A stretch of DNA of 8,549 bases from JBMTVN01 sp046047235 (GTDB lineage: Bacteria; Verrucomicrobiota; Verrucomicrobiia; Limisphaerales; JAHDYP01), in the NCBI GenBank assembly GCA_046047235.1, contig JBJOII010000157.1:1-8549 (forward strand), in the 5' to 3' direction. The translations under genes were made by a program, and so were the position numbers. Positions 1-6,343 of the stretch are shown piece after piece. Position 1 is the first letter of the stretch; each line of letters begins with the position of its first letter. The notes beneath the pieces were generated by a model. It had not been told where the DNA came from. It saw only the letters and a program-made list of their open reading frames with translations, and searched no databases.

Positions 1-149
1 GGGGTTCATGCGGTTGAAGTGGGGGGAGATCCGCGTGAACCTTTCCTTACATGAATGCCTGGAATTGGGTGCGAGAGGGGCGGAAGGCGGTGTTTCGGAA
101 GGGTTGGGCGCGGCGGTTGCCGCGCGAAGCGTGGGAGCGTGAACACTGA
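1..149 (+). CDS. possible 3' end of a rightward gene, frame uncertain
   Basis: The third forward frame, from about position 39 to the TGA at 147-149, reads as a plausible protein tail. It has a Trp- and Arg-rich stretch that includes NAWNWVREGRK and ends in PREAWEREH. Upstream, the same frame is closed by TGA at 15-17 and 36-38, while the second frame is open there and reads FMRLKWGEIRVN. Joining the two needs a +1 shift near 40-42. This could be a decayed gene, a sequence error, or chance in G-rich DNA. The stop would lie in the short heptamer array at 140-181, as it does for the methyltransferase gene further right. I do not recognise the family. Low confidence. Confidence 0.25.
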
Positions 150-181
150 CTCCAGACCTTTGACTTCTGACTTCTGTTACC
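140..181. repeat. short heptamer array (6 units) between convergent gene ends
   Basis: Read on the + strand in 7-nt steps, the units are TGAACAC, TGACTCC, AGACCTT, TGACTTC, TGACTTC and TGTTACC. Two units are identical and the others are related. The array covers the last codon region and stop (177-179) of the leftward FG-GAP gene and the proposed TGA at 147-149 of the rightward reading frame. It is the smallest of three period-7 arrays in the window and the only one that is not G-rich. Confidence 0.55.
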
Positions 182-2510
182 TGGTGCTGTTGGGGGGAAG
201 GAGGGAGTGGTAATGGTTGATGGCGGGTTGGGAGAGGGTGGTGGTTTGGCCGGATGGCCAGCGGATTTCGACGTGGTGGATTTGCTGGATTTGGCCGAGG
301 CCGAAGTGGAGGGAGTTGGGGTGTTGGGAGCGGTGGGAGTCGCCGGAGGTGAGTTGTCGGGTGGGGGTGAAGGAGTTGGCGTGAAGGGTGATACGGGTGC
401 CGCGGGGGGAGGGGGAGAGGAGGTGGAAGCCGATCCAGTTGTTGGTGGAGGGGATTTGATTTTCGAGGATGCGGAGAGTGAGTTGCGGGTTGGGAAAGCG
501 GTCGTAGCCGGTGAGGATGAGGTCCGTTTTTCCGTCCTGGTTGAGGTCATCGGCGACGACGTTGCGGCCGTCTTCCTGGAAGCCGACTCCGAGGAGGTGT
601 CCGACGTCGGTGAAGCCGTGTCCGGATTGGTTTAGGAACAGGCGGTTACGGTCGTAGCCGCCGTAGGAATCGCCTTGGGCGCGGGTGCGGCCGAACTTGC
701 TTTGGAAGTAGTAATGGAGGGTGTGGTTTGGAGGTTGGGCACCGACGAAGCGGTCATGGAGCCAGTATTCGATTTCGTAGTCGTGGACCGAGGCTCGGCT
801 TTCCATGCCATTGGCGATGTAGACATCGGGCCAGCCGTCGTTTTCGACATCGAGCGTGGTGGCGCCCCAGGACCAGCCGGATCGGGCGATGGATTGGGTC
901 CAGGGTGGGGAGGAGAAGGGGGTATTGGGGTGGCTGAGGTAGAGGCGATTGCCTTGGGTCATATTGGTGCGCATGGTTTTTTCGAGGGGGTTTTCTGTGC
1001 GCCAGAGGTTGAGGTGGTTGAGTCGGTCCACTGTGGGAGAGGGCATGCCGAGCATGAGGAGGTCCAGTTGGCCATCGGAGTTGAAGTCGGCGAGGGTATG
1101 GGACATGCCGAAGGCGTAAGGGTTGGGTATGAGCTGGCTGGTTTGGTCGGTGAACGTGGCGTGGCCGGAGTTGAGGTAGAGGTCGAGTCCGGCGAAGTCA
1201 CTCACGACGACGAGGTCGGGGAGGTGATCCTCGTTCAGGTGGACGAGTGAGGCCGAGTAGGTGCGGCGGTTTTGTTTGGGGGCGAGTCCGGAGGTGGCAG
1301 TAATATCGGTGAAGTGGCCGGTGCCGTCGTTACGGAGGAGGAAGGATGGGTAGCCGTCGAGAGCGTTGAAGAACGGGGTGGGGAAGGTGGTATCTGCGTA
1401 GGGGACGCGGTATTGGGCGATGAAGAGGTCGAGGTCGGAATCGCCGTCGATATCGCCGGCGGTGAGGGACATGGGGTGGTGCCAGTTTTGGGGAGCTTTC
1501 CAGGCGAGGTATTGTGGGGAGGAGAACGTGAGGGAGTTTGGGGAGCCGGGGTAGACCGTGAGGCCGTTGGGGGTGGTGCAGAGGAGGTCGGTTATGCCGT
1601 CTTGGGTGATGTCGGCGAGGAGGGCGGAGGTGATGGAGCGGGTGGGGTTTTGGCAGAGTGGGAGTGTGGTGTAGGAGTTGTGTGGGGTACGTTGGTAGAT
1701 GAGGTTACCGGCGGCGAGGATGATTTCGGAGGTGTGGTCGTGGTTGAGGTCATGGACGAGTAGGGGGTCGAGGGAGTAGTTCTGGTTGGGTGGGGGTATG
1801 GTGGTGGTGAAAGTGGGGAGGAAGGCGGGTGGGCCATGGCGGGTTTTGAGTATCAGGTTTGTGGCGTAGATATGGAGTGGGGTGGGGGGTTCGTGGGGTT
1901 GGGTTGGTGCCCAGTGGATCTGGAGTTGGCCTTCGAGCGTGACGTGTTTTTGGGTGGAGTGTTGGGCGCCATGGGCGGCGGCGTAGAGGTAGCTTCGGAG
2001 GGGGAGGCCGGCGGGGTTGGTTTCGAAGGCGATGTGGCGGAGTTCGAATTCGAGGAGGGACCAACCTTGGTGGTGGAGGGAGTGGAGGAAGTTGGTCCAG
2101 TTTGGGTAGGGGAGCGTGGAGAAGGGGGGGGCAGGAGTGCGGTGGTGGATATTTCTGGGGTCGGGTGTTGTGTCGGGCCAGGTGGGGAGAGTGATTGGTG
2201 TGGGGGAGATTTGGGTGAGGTTGAGGAGTCGGTTGGTGGAGGCGTTGAGGTGGTTCCAGAATTCTTCGATGAGTTGGGAGCAGGGTTGGGCGATGAGTTC
2301 CGGGAGCCAGGTTGTTTCGAGGGCGTGTCGTTCCCGGTTTTCGAGGGAGGTGACGAGCTGGAGTGTTTCGGGGCTGGGTTGGTAGCGAGATTCCGTTGGG
2401 GTGGAGTTGGGGTGGGGGGGAGGGGGTTGGGGAGGGCGGGTGAAGAGGATAGCAGCGAGGGCTAGGAGGCAGAGGGCGGTGAGGCTACGGATCCAGGGGA
2501 ACGACTTCAA
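177..2510 (-). CDS. exported FG-GAP/VCBS repeat protein with C-terminal ASPIC/UnbV domain (CRTAC1-like)
   Basis: This 777-residue protein starts with a basic tip and a hydrophobic segment (about residues 9-24), so it is a signal peptide or an N-terminal anchor. A Pro-rich stretch follows. I see no lipobox. At least seven calcium-binding-like DxDxDG-type loops of FG-GAP/VCBS beta-propeller blades occur at about residues 254, 300, 353 (DIDGDSDLD), 424, 475 (DFNSDGQLD), 554 and 655 (DLNQDGKTD). Residues from about 690 to 770 match an ASPIC/UnbV domain, with GTRITL, LHFGLG and VEIRWPSG in the usual order. Such proteins are thought to work outside the cytoplasm in binding or adhesion; the ligand is unknown. 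The zinc-ribbon gene lies 13 bp upstream, which suggests an operon. The start codon is TTG because no in-frame ATG exists before the signal peptide. Pro, Thr, His and Asn are very abundant, in line with the C-rich coding strand. Confidence 0.92.
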   Translation of the reverse strand: MKSFPWIRSLTALCLLALAAILFTRPPQPPPPHPNSTPTESRYQPSPETLQLVTSLENRERHALETTWLPELIAQPCSQLIEEFWNHLNASTNRLLNLTQISPTPITLPTWPDTTPDPRNIHHRTPAPPFSTLPYPNWTNFLHSLHHQGWSLLEFELRHIAFETNPAGLPLRSYLYAAAHGAQHSTQKHVTLEGQLQIHWAPTQPHEPPTPLHIYATNLILKTRHGPPAFLPTFTTTIPPPNQNYSLDPLLVHDLNHDHTSEIILAAGNLIYQRTPHNSYTTLPLCQNPTRSITSALLADITQDGITDLLCTTPNGLTVYPGSPNSLTFSSPQYLAWKAPQNWHHPMSLTAGDIDGDSDLDLFIAQYRVPYADTTFPTPFFNALDGYPSFLLRNDGTGHFTDITATSGLAPKQNRRTYSASLVHLNEDHLPDLVVVSDFAGLDLYLNSGHATFTDQTSQLIPNPYAFGMSHTLADFNSDGQLDLLMLGMPSPTVDRLNHLNLWRTENPLEKTMRTNMTQGNRLYLSHPNTPFSSPPWTQSIARSGWSWGATTLDVENDGWPDVYIANGMESRASVHDYEIEYWLHDRFVGAQPPNHTLHYYFQSKFGRTRAQGDSYGGYDRNRLFLNQSGHGFTDVGHLLGVGFQEDGRNVVADDLNQDGKTDLILTGYDRFPNPQLTLRILENQIPSTNNWIGFHLLSPSPRGTRITLHANSFTPTRQLTSGDSHRSQHPNSLHFGLGQIQQIHHVEIRWPSGQTTTLSQPAINHYHSLLPPNSTR

Positions 2511-2518
2511 GGGGGGGG
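2508..2518 (-). other. TTG start codon preceded by a C8 tract
   Basis: On the minus strand the first codon of the FG-GAP gene is TTG (2508-2510), directly preceded by eight C (2511-2518) and with no Shine-Dalgarno sequence. The frame stays open upstream to a TGA at 2556-2558 but contains no ATG or GTG, and no ATG occurs inside the signal-peptide region. The only standard start that keeps the signal peptide is therefore TTG. The upstream gene stops at 2524, so initiation may depend on translational coupling. Confidence 0.6.
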
Positions 2519-2523
2519 TGGAT

Positions 2524-2973
2524 TTAGGTTCCGGGGGACTCTTGTTGTTCGAGTCTCATGCGGTAGATTTTGCGGATGAGCTCCATGCTGAGCTGGTTAC
2601 CGGGGGGTGGATTGCTGGCGGCGTGGAGTTCGTCGCGAATGGTTTGGAGTTCGCCGGCGTCGAGCCAGAGGCCGCCGCAGCCGGGGCATTCATCGATTTC
2701 GACTGAGCGTTGGGGGCTGAAGTAGCGGCGTTTCAATTTGATCCCGTCACAGCGGGGGCATTGGCGTTTGCGGGTGGGGTCGATTTGCAGGGAGTGGTCG
2801 GCGGCGATGTGGAGGAGGATTTCCGTGGCGGTGTCGGGGGCGTTCTTGAGTCGGTCGAGTTCGAAGGCATCGAGCCAGATGCCGCCGCAACCGCCTTCGC
2901 AGATATCGACCGTGAGGTTACCGACGGGTTGGGGAGTGAGCGTGTTATAGCAGGCGGGGCATTTCATGGGCAT
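2524..2973 (-). CDS. protein with two TFIIB-type zinc ribbons
   Basis: From the ATG at 2971-2973 the product has 149 residues, with an alternative ATG two codons on. It carries two copies of the TFIIB-like zinc-ribbon unit. The first has Cys5-Pro-Ala-Cys8, then Cys25, Cys29 and GGIWLDAFEL. The second has Cys72-Pro-Arg-Cys75, then Cys96-Pro-Gly-Cys99 and GGLWLDAGEL. These four-Cys knuckles bind zinc in many small bacterial proteins whose role is unknown. The last 30 residues or so are basic and helical in character. The frame is open 68 codons further up, but that part is Pro/Arg low-complexity sequence read through a repeat-bearing intergenic region, so I reject it. No Shine-Dalgarno sequence precedes the start. 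GC skew here is weaker than in the flanking genes, which suggests stronger sequence constraint. It probably shares a transcript with the FG-GAP gene 13 bp downstream. Confidence 0.9.
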   Translation of the reverse strand: MPMKCPACYNTLTPQPVGNLTVDICEGGCGGIWLDAFELDRLKNAPDTATEILLHIAADHSLQIDPTRKRQCPRCDGIKLKRRYFSPQRSVEIDECPGCGGLWLDAGELQTIRDELHAASNPPPGNQLSMELIRKIYRMRLEQQESPGT

Positions 2974-2986
2974 ATCAGCAGTGGTG

Positions 2987-3015
2987 AAAGTAAGCTTGGA
3001 AGATGGGAGGGGCAA
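2987..3015 (-). promoter_or_regulatory. candidate promoter for the zinc-ribbon/FG-GAP operon
   Basis: On the minus strand TTGCCC (3010-3015) lies 17 nt from TACTTT (2987-2992), 4/6 and 3/6 matches to the sigma-70 hexamers. The predicted transcript would start only a few bases before the ATG at 2973, so it would be nearly leaderless. That fits the missing ribosome binding site. The match is weak. Confidence 0.25.
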
Positions 3016-3024
3016 CTCTGATTC

Positions 3025-3052
3025 CCTGCGGCGCGTGGTGTCGCGCCGCAGG
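3025..3052. repeat. perfect 11-bp inverted repeat (GC-rich hairpin)
   Basis: CCTGCGGCGCG at 3025-3035 is exactly complementary to CGCGCCGCAGG at 3042-3052 across the 6-nt loop TGGTGT. No T-run follows on either strand, so it is not a standard terminator. It lies upstream of the start of the zinc-ribbon gene. It could be a REP-like element, the end of a decayed mobile element, an operator, or part of a 5' leader. Confidence 0.6.
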
Positions 3053-3179
3053 TAGAGGGGAGACAGGAGAGGGGAGAGGGTGAGATGGCGTTGCGCAGGA
3101 GCTGGGAGCTGGGGTGTTGGTGTGCGCTGTTGCGGGAGTTCTCTCTGCTGGTGCAAGGCCAGCGCGCACCTGGGCACAC

Positions 3180-3206
3180 CTCCGTGTTCTTTGTGTTCTC
3201 CTGTTG
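3180..3206. repeat. imperfect nonamer repeat, three units
   Basis: The + strand reads CTCCGTGTT, CTTTGTGTT and CTCCTGTTG in succession (period 9). On the other strand it resembles the ACACGGAG/ACACAGAG-type dispersed repeats that I recall from intergenic regions of several environmental phyla. That resemblance is from memory and was not searched. Confidence 0.35.
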
Positions 3207-3319
3207 AGGAAGGGGGGAGTGCTCTGGTTTCGATGCCGATCCCGATTTTTTTGGTAGGGATGGCCGGTGGAAGAACTGCTTGCGGCGGGGGGCGAGGTCA
3301 GGCACCCTGCGGGCTTTAT

Positions 3320-3354
3320 CCGCCAGCGGGATGGCGGTTGGAAGGCGGTTTTTT
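3320..3354 (+). promoter_or_regulatory. weak hairpin plus T6 run in the methyltransferase leader
   Basis: CCGCC at 3320-3324 can pair with GGCGG at 3344-3348, directly followed by six T (3349-3354). A competing stem CCGCCA/TGGCGG forms at 3320-3337. The two exclusive foldings 18 bp before the methyltransferase start look like a small attenuator, but the stems are only 5-6 bp and could arise by chance. Confidence 0.2.
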
Positions 3355-3372
3355 GGGAGTGGTGTAAGAGAC

Positions 3373-4092
3373 ATGACAGTGACTCGCTCACGCGTGCCGC
3401 GTGGACGTGTGCGCCGCGGACGGCGTAGCACGAAAGCCTCGACAGCAGAAGTGGAACGTTCGCCGTTACCGGCGAACGGGCAGGCTTCTATTCCGGCGAA
3501 AGTTTTGGAGGCGGTGCGGTTCTTTTTTGCGTTTTTGAAGGAGCCGGCGACTGTGGGGGCATTGATTCCGAGTTCGCGGATTTTGGCGCGTGCGATGTTG
3601 GATTTGGTGGATTTGAAGTCAGCGCGGACGGTGGTGGAGTTGGGGCCGGGGACTGGGGCGATTACGGGGCCTATTTTGGATCGGATGGATCCCGCGGGTT
3701 TATTATTGGCGATGGAGCTGAATCAGCAGCATGTGGAGCAGTTGAGGAAGCAATATCCGCGGGTGAAGGTTTTTTCAGATTCTGCGCAACAGTTGCCGAG
3801 GTATTTAGGGCGATATCGGGTGAGTTCGGCGGACATTATCATCAGTGGGTTGCCGTGGACGAACATGCCCTTGGGGGTGCAGGAGGAGATTTTGGATGCG
3901 GTGGTGGCATCGATGCATGAGCGGAGTGTGTTTATGACCTTTGGATACACGCATGTGCAGTGGATGCCCGGGGCGCGGCGTTTTCAGGGTTTATTGCGGG
4001 AGCGGTTTGGTCAGATTGAGCGTACGCGGACGATTTGGCGGAACGTGCCGCCGGCGCTGGTGCATGTGTGTCGGGCGCCGATTGGGCGGTAG
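3373..4092 (+). CDS. PmtA/KsgA-like class I SAM-dependent methyltransferase
   Basis: From the ATG at 3373 the product has 239 residues. An Arg-rich, probably disordered N-terminus (about 1-45) precedes a Rossmann-type methyltransferase fold. An IPSS segment (65-68) resembles the GAIxPSS start of phospholipid N-methyltransferases. VVELGPGTGA (ELGPGTG at 89-95) is the SAM-binding motif I, MELN follows one strand later as the acidic ribose-binding position, SGLPW (158-162) sits at motif IV, and NVPPA (224-228) is near the end. This order is typical of PmtA-type enzymes, which methylate phosphatidylethanolamine, and of related rRNA adenine dimethylase-like proteins. The substrate cannot be fixed from sequence. 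The frame is open back to 3280, but that extension is Arg/Gly-rich and crosses the leader hairpin, so I prefer 3373. It is the only intact + strand gene. Val, Gly, Glu and Arg are frequent, as the G-rich coding strand predicts. Confidence 0.88.
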   Translation: MTVTRSRVPRGRVRRGRRSTKASTAEVERSPLPANGQASIPAKVLEAVRFFFAFLKEPATVGALIPSSRILARAMLDLVDLKSARTVVELGPGTGAITGPILDRMDPAGLLLAMELNQQHVEQLRKQYPRVKVFSDSAQQLPRYLGRYRVSSADIIISGLPWTNMPLGVQEEILDAVVASMHERSVFMTFGYTHVQWMPGARRFQGLLRERFGQIERTRTIWRNVPPALVHVCRAPIGR

Positions 4093-4196
4093 GCGGGAAG
4101 CGCAAAGCGCTGATCGGTAAGGGGTAAGCGGTAAGCGCTGAGAGCTGAGGGCTGAGGGCTGAGGGCTGAGGGCTGAGGGCTGAGGGGTAGGTGCTG
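4092..4196. repeat. heptamer array, 15 units in register
   Basis: Starting at the last base of the methyltransferase stop codon, the + strand steps in sevens: GGCGGGA, AGCGCAA, AGCGCTG, ATCGGTA, AGGGGTA, AGCGGTA, AGCGCTG, AGAGCTG, five copies of AGGGCTG (4148-4182), AGGGGTA, GGTGCTG. The heptamer at 4085-4091 (GGCGGTA) also fits, so the array reaches into the final codons. AGCGC-AAA-GCGCT (4099-4111) can form a short hairpin. The array fills most of the gap between the convergent methyltransferase and glycoside hydrolase genes. The rest of the gap, 4197-4247, shows nothing. Confidence 0.85.
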
Positions 4197-4247
4197 AATT
4201 CGCTGGGGCGACCGTGGCTGTTTTTGGGGTTGGTGGTGGAGCTGGTA

Positions 4248-6275
4248 TTATTTCAGGCGGATTTCGGTTTCGGCGGGGAAGTTTGGTCCGGGAATGATTT
4301 CTACGGGGGTGCCTTTATGCCAGATGGTGAGTCGGCCTTTATTGTATTCCCAGCTGGTTTGGCCGAGGCGGGTGAGGAGGTTTTTTGCTGAGAGCTTTTG
4401 GTTCATCCATTCGGGTTGGAGGCCGAGGCCGATGAGGAGTTTAGGTGTGGTGGAGGTTTCGTCGACGGCGGCGAGCATATCGAGTTGGAGCAGGGTGATT
4501 TCGGCGGCGGTCCAGTAGTGGGGGGTGACGTGGGGTGGTTGGTGCCAGCCCATGGCTTGGGGCCATTTATTGAAGGTATTTTCTTCGCCTTCGCCTTCCC
4601 ACCAGGTGTAGAGGCCGGGGGAGGCCTGGTGTGACCAGAACCAGGTGAGGTCGTTCCAGGCGTGTTGGGTTTGGCCGAGGAGGAGGTGTTGGTGGGCGGC
4701 GGCGATTTCGAAGTAGGTCCAGAGCGGTTTGGTGGCGAACTGGCCGGAGGGTGTACGGGTCTCGGACCGGCGCTGGTTTAGGAGTTGGGCGTAGGCGGAG
4801 GAGTTCTGGACGATGCCAGCGGGGTAGAGTCCGCAGATGGCGGTGCGGTCGTTTTGGGCATCGGGTCCGTTGAGGTTTTGGTTCCAGAGCGTTTGGAGGT
4901 TTGTTGCTTTCGTGGTCCAGGAGTTGGCGAGGTTGGAGAAGCCGCGTTTTTCGGCGAGGCGACTGGCGCTGACGAGGCCGCGGTAGCTGACGGCATTGAT
5001 GAAGAGGTTGGGGTGGTGCCAATCCATGCGGCCATTGATCCAGCCGTTGGTGGTGGGGAGGCAGACGAGGTTGAGGTCGGGGTTATCCTGGTGGGCCGGG
5101 ACGATGGGGCCGGTGAAGGCGTGACGCAGGGGTTGGGTGGTGGACTGCATACGCTCGATGAGGCGGGCTTTTCGTTCGATATGGGGCCAGAGCCAATCAT
5201 CGAAGGTGGGGTCATTGAGGATGGAGGAGACTTCTTCGAGGGCCCAGAGGGCGAGGCCCGGGGCATCGGCTTCGGCACCGAAGCCGCCGAAGAAATCATT
5301 TTCGGCGAAGGGGCGGCTGAGTTCTTTTGCGGTGGTGGCGTGGCCGGAGCGGGCGAGGGCGACGAGGCTGTATGAGCCATCGCGCAGCCAGTTGAGGGGG
5401 TAGTTATTGGGGTCGCCGGGGCGGGTTTCGTTGTTACTGAGGCCCATGGTGAGGAGGGCGATTTGGGCATCGAGGCAGGTTTGGAATTGCGGGTTGGGCA
5501 ATTGGGTTTCGATGAGGGATCGGCCGGCGGGTTGGGCGAATGGGGGTGCGGGGGGGATTCTGGTGGGGCGGACGACGAGCCAGGAATCCTGGGTAGGCAT
5601 GAGTTGGAGGCGGGCGTAGCCCCAGTGTTGTTCGGCGGGCCAGAAGAGGTCGGGTTGGGCGGGTTGGCGTGGGTCGGCGATTTCGGTGCGGATACCGGGG
5701 CCTTTGGGTTCGAGGATCCACTGGCTATTGACGTAGATGCTGTTGCCGGAGCGTTGGATGGATTGGATGGGGCCGCCGGAGGGGCCGGGACGTCGGATCA
5801 TGATACTGACGCGGGTATTGGAATTGGGGCGGATGTGGAGCTGGTATTGGGCGGCATCGAGGATGGTCCAGGTGCAGGTGTAGTAGGGGGTCGTGGTGTG
5901 GATGGCGGGGAGGTCGGGGCGGGCGGGCCATCCGCGGCTTTTAGTCCATTCCCACTTTTGCTGAATTTGGGTGAGGGGGATGGAGTCGCTGGTGGCGAGG
6001 AGGCGGTCTTTGGCATCGAAGACCCAGAGGGAGATACCGAAGGAGGCGAAGGCGGGGCTGAAGCTACCGCCGGGTTCGTGGTAGGCTTTCCAGTCATCGG
6101 GCAGGCCGGGTAAGCCGAGGGGTATGTGGCCGGCGTTTCTGGGCCAGGGGTCGGCGGGGCGGGAGGCGATCTCAGCGAGGAGGTCGGCGCGTCCGTGGGG
6201 GACGGAGGTGGGCTGAGCGTGGAGTGTGAGCGAGGTGAGGAGGAGTGCTTTGAGGAGGAGGGAGGAGGTCGTCAT
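4248..6275 (-). CDS. exported six-hairpin (alpha/alpha)6-barrel glycoside hydrolase, GH15/GH63-like
   Basis: This 675-residue protein begins with a clear signal peptide (MTTSSLLLKALLLTSLTLHA, cleavage likely after residue 20), so it acts in the periplasm or outside. Residues up to about 270 look like a beta-rich N-terminal domain. A helical-barrel catalytic region follows. NWLRDGSY at 295-302 matches the W-x-RDG substrate-binding segment of glucoamylase-type and trehalase/GH63-type enzymes. EADAPGLALWAL starts at about 335. WWEGEGEE at 558-565 is an acidic loop suited to hold a catalytic carboxylate, and HYWTAAEITLLQLDML closes the barrel. A small C-terminal beta region follows. Family knowledge points to hydrolysis of alpha-glucosidic or related bonds in oligosaccharides; the substrate is not determined. 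The gene stands alone between two heptamer arrays, convergent with the methyltransferase gene. No Shine-Dalgarno sequence is present; a possible promoter lies at 6302-6331. Confidence 0.85.
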   Translation of the reverse strand: MTTSSLLLKALLLTSLTLHAQPTSVPHGRADLLAEIASRPADPWPRNAGHIPLGLPGLPDDWKAYHEPGGSFSPAFASFGISLWVFDAKDRLLATSDSIPLTQIQQKWEWTKSRGWPARPDLPAIHTTTPYYTCTWTILDAAQYQLHIRPNSNTRVSIMIRRPGPSGGPIQSIQRSGNSIYVNSQWILEPKGPGIRTEIADPRQPAQPDLFWPAEQHWGYARLQLMPTQDSWLVVRPTRIPPAPPFAQPAGRSLIETQLPNPQFQTCLDAQIALLTMGLSNNETRPGDPNNYPLNWLRDGSYSLVALARSGHATTAKELSRPFAENDFFGGFGAEADAPGLALWALEEVSSILNDPTFDDWLWPHIERKARLIERMQSTTQPLRHAFTGPIVPAHQDNPDLNLVCLPTTNGWINGRMDWHHPNLFINAVSYRGLVSASRLAEKRGFSNLANSWTTKATNLQTLWNQNLNGPDAQNDRTAICGLYPAGIVQNSSAYAQLLNQRRSETRTPSGQFATKPLWTYFEIAAAHQHLLLGQTQHAWNDLTWFWSHQASPGLYTWWEGEGEENTFNKWPQAMGWHQPPHVTPHYWTAAEITLLQLDMLAAVDETSTTPKLLIGLGLQPEWMNQKLSAKNLLTRLGQTSWEYNKGRLTIWHKGTPVEIIPGPNFPAETEIRLK

Positions 6276-6301
6276 AGTGCTGGCGGGTCCGGAATGGACT
6301 C

Positions 6302-6331
6302 AATGTGCGGGAGGGGGTGTGTGAAAGTCAA
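6302..6331 (-). promoter_or_regulatory. candidate promoter of the glycoside hydrolase gene
   Basis: On the minus strand TTGACT (6326-6331, 5/6 match to the -35 hexamer) is followed after 18 nt by CACATT (6302-6307, 3/6 match to the -10 hexamer). It lies between the large heptamer array and the ATG at 6275 and would leave a leader of about 20 nt. The -35 is good and the -10 is poor. Confidence 0.35.
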
Positions 6332-6343
6332 CGTCTGCGGGGG

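Larger units (their letters stand above)
2974..3372. other. divergent intergenic mosaic (about 400 bp)
   Basis: This stretch separates the leftward zinc-ribbon gene from the rightward methyltransferase gene, so it should hold both promoters. It contains an 11-bp perfect inverted repeat, a short nonamer repeat, a T7 run at 3246-3252 and a weak hairpin with a T6 run. Part of it is nearly balanced in G and C (21 G to 19 C by hand count in 3121-3180), unlike most of the window, so it may include inserted dispersed repeats. Several reading frames are open through it, but their products are low-complexity and I call no gene. Confidence 0.5.

Noticed and set aside
675..2465. Long rightward frames opposite the FG-GAP gene (675-1250, 1272-1763, 1836-2465)
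   Set aside because: Their products are Gly/Val/Glu strings without motifs. They arise because the C-rich coding strand leaves few stops on the other strand.
2974..3177. Longer zinc-ribbon protein starting at 3177
   Set aside because: The extra 68 codons are Pro/Arg/Leu low complexity, run through the inverted repeat, and precede a clean Met-Pro-Met-Lys-Cys start of the first ribbon.
3280..3372. Methyltransferase start at 3280
   Set aside because: The added 31 residues are Arg/Gly-rich and unlike the family; they also cross a possible leader hairpin. The ATG at 3373 is simpler.
2964..3431. Leftward reading frames spanning the divergent intergenic region
   Set aside because: Ser/Pro-rich with no conserved pattern, and they overlap the start of the methyltransferase gene on the other strand.
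4785..6113. Rightward frames opposite the glycoside hydrolase (4785-5375, 5463-6113)
   Set aside because: Same shadow pattern: Gly/Val/Glu-rich, motif-free, and opposed to a gene with a signal peptide and catalytic motifs.
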